Shown here in pieces: positions 6,778-7,038 of a stretch of DNA of 7,038 nt. The position numbers and the translations under genes were made by a program. The notes beneath the pieces were generated by a model. It saw nothing but the letters and a program-made list of their open reading frames with translations. It ran no database searches and was not told the DNA's origin. The stretch is from Acidobacteriaceae bacterium (GTDB lineage Bacteria > Acidobacteriota > Terriglobia > Terriglobales > Acidobacteriaceae), in the NCBI GenBank assembly GCA_031296355.1, contig JARLFX010000301.1:1-7038 (forward strand), in the 5' to 3' direction. How positions within the stretch are numbered: position 1 is the stretch's first letter; every line of letters begins with the position of its first letter.

Positions 6778-7038
6778 GCATGATGTGACGCGACCAGATA
6801 CGGCTTGCTGTCTGAAGCTGGCGACTATGGCGACTTCAAGATTTATCTGGGCGACCCACGTGCCCCCGTGGATGGAGATGGAGAGGCACAGATAGGCACC
6901 ACAGGACACAGATTTCCGGGGCGATGCCGATTCGACGATGCCTGGAGTCTCATCAACCGGCTCGGTACAGTGCTTGTCCGCGATTCGGATGACGCCAAAC
7001 GCGTCGCCTTTACTCAACTGCCCGACGCCGATTGCATC

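Larger units (their letters stand above)
6481..7038. other. Region without a confident gene; possible decayed or partial coding sequence
   Basis: No product was recognised in these 558 bases. Several frames look partly coding. One is a minus-strand frame open from the window edge to a stop at 6523, with a possible ATG at 7017; its composition becomes unlike a real protein (rich in Ser, Arg, Cys). A plus-strand frame is open from 6784 to the right edge, lacks an ATG, and includes the protein-like stretch RFDDAWSLINRLGTVLVRDS. A third, on the minus strand at 6671-6450, reads AQANNAPAVLAQEQFLDEI and also lacks a start. The switch of coding-like signal between frames on the minus strand near 6630 would fit a frameshifted gene remnant. 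The alternative is plain intergenic DNA of high GC. Confidence 0.35.

Noticed and set aside
6887..6913. Direct repeat CACAGAT twice, 20 bases apart
   Set aside because: Seven bases repeated once is expected by chance; no third copy, so not a CRISPR or iteron array.
6523..7017. 164-codon minus-strand frame as a definite gene
   Set aside because: The length is notable, but there is no recognised motif, no clear RBS at the ATG, an atypical composition in the second half and competing frames. It was kept only as an unresolved region.

Overview
The window is about 7 kb of fairly GC-rich DNA (high 50s percent G+C by eye) from a Gram-negative heterotroph. It looks like part of a carbohydrate-utilisation locus. 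A family GH2 glycosidase, an ExuT-like (anion:cation symporter type) sugar-acid transporter and two secreted/cytosolic FAD oxidoreductases of the FAD_oxidored (PF12831) kind, one with a Tat signal, fit a soil Acidobacteriota (Terriglobia/Solibacter-like) best. Planctomycetes and Verrucomicrobia carry similar gene sets, so the phylum is an inference.

Layout: 1-720 (+) is the 3' part of a GH2 glycosidase that begins left of the window. It meets three minus-strand genes tail to tail with only 4 bases between stop codons. Read in their own direction these are: FAD-B (6350-4464), a Tat-exported flavoprotein with an N-terminal carbohydrate-binding-like domain; then a 194-base gap; FAD-A (4269-1990), a predicted cytosolic flavoprotein with a C-terminal galactose-binding-like domain; then an MFS transporter (1999-725) that overlaps the end of FAD-A and starts at TTG. 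FAD-A and the transporter are almost certainly one transcription unit; FAD-B may belong to it or have its own transcript. From 6351 to 7038 there is FAD-B's leader with a candidate promoter and then about 550 bases with no gene I can call confidently.

How the genes may work together (inference): the GH2 enzyme releases a sugar or sugar acid from an oligosaccharide, the MFS protein imports the acidic or neutral product, and two related flavoproteins, one outside the cytoplasm and one inside, oxidise a carbohydrate-type substrate. The reaction of this flavoprotein family is not established to my knowledge, so a two-compartment oxidative sugar pathway is the most interesting hypothesis in the window. 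No RNA genes, insertion sequences or CRISPR arrays were seen.
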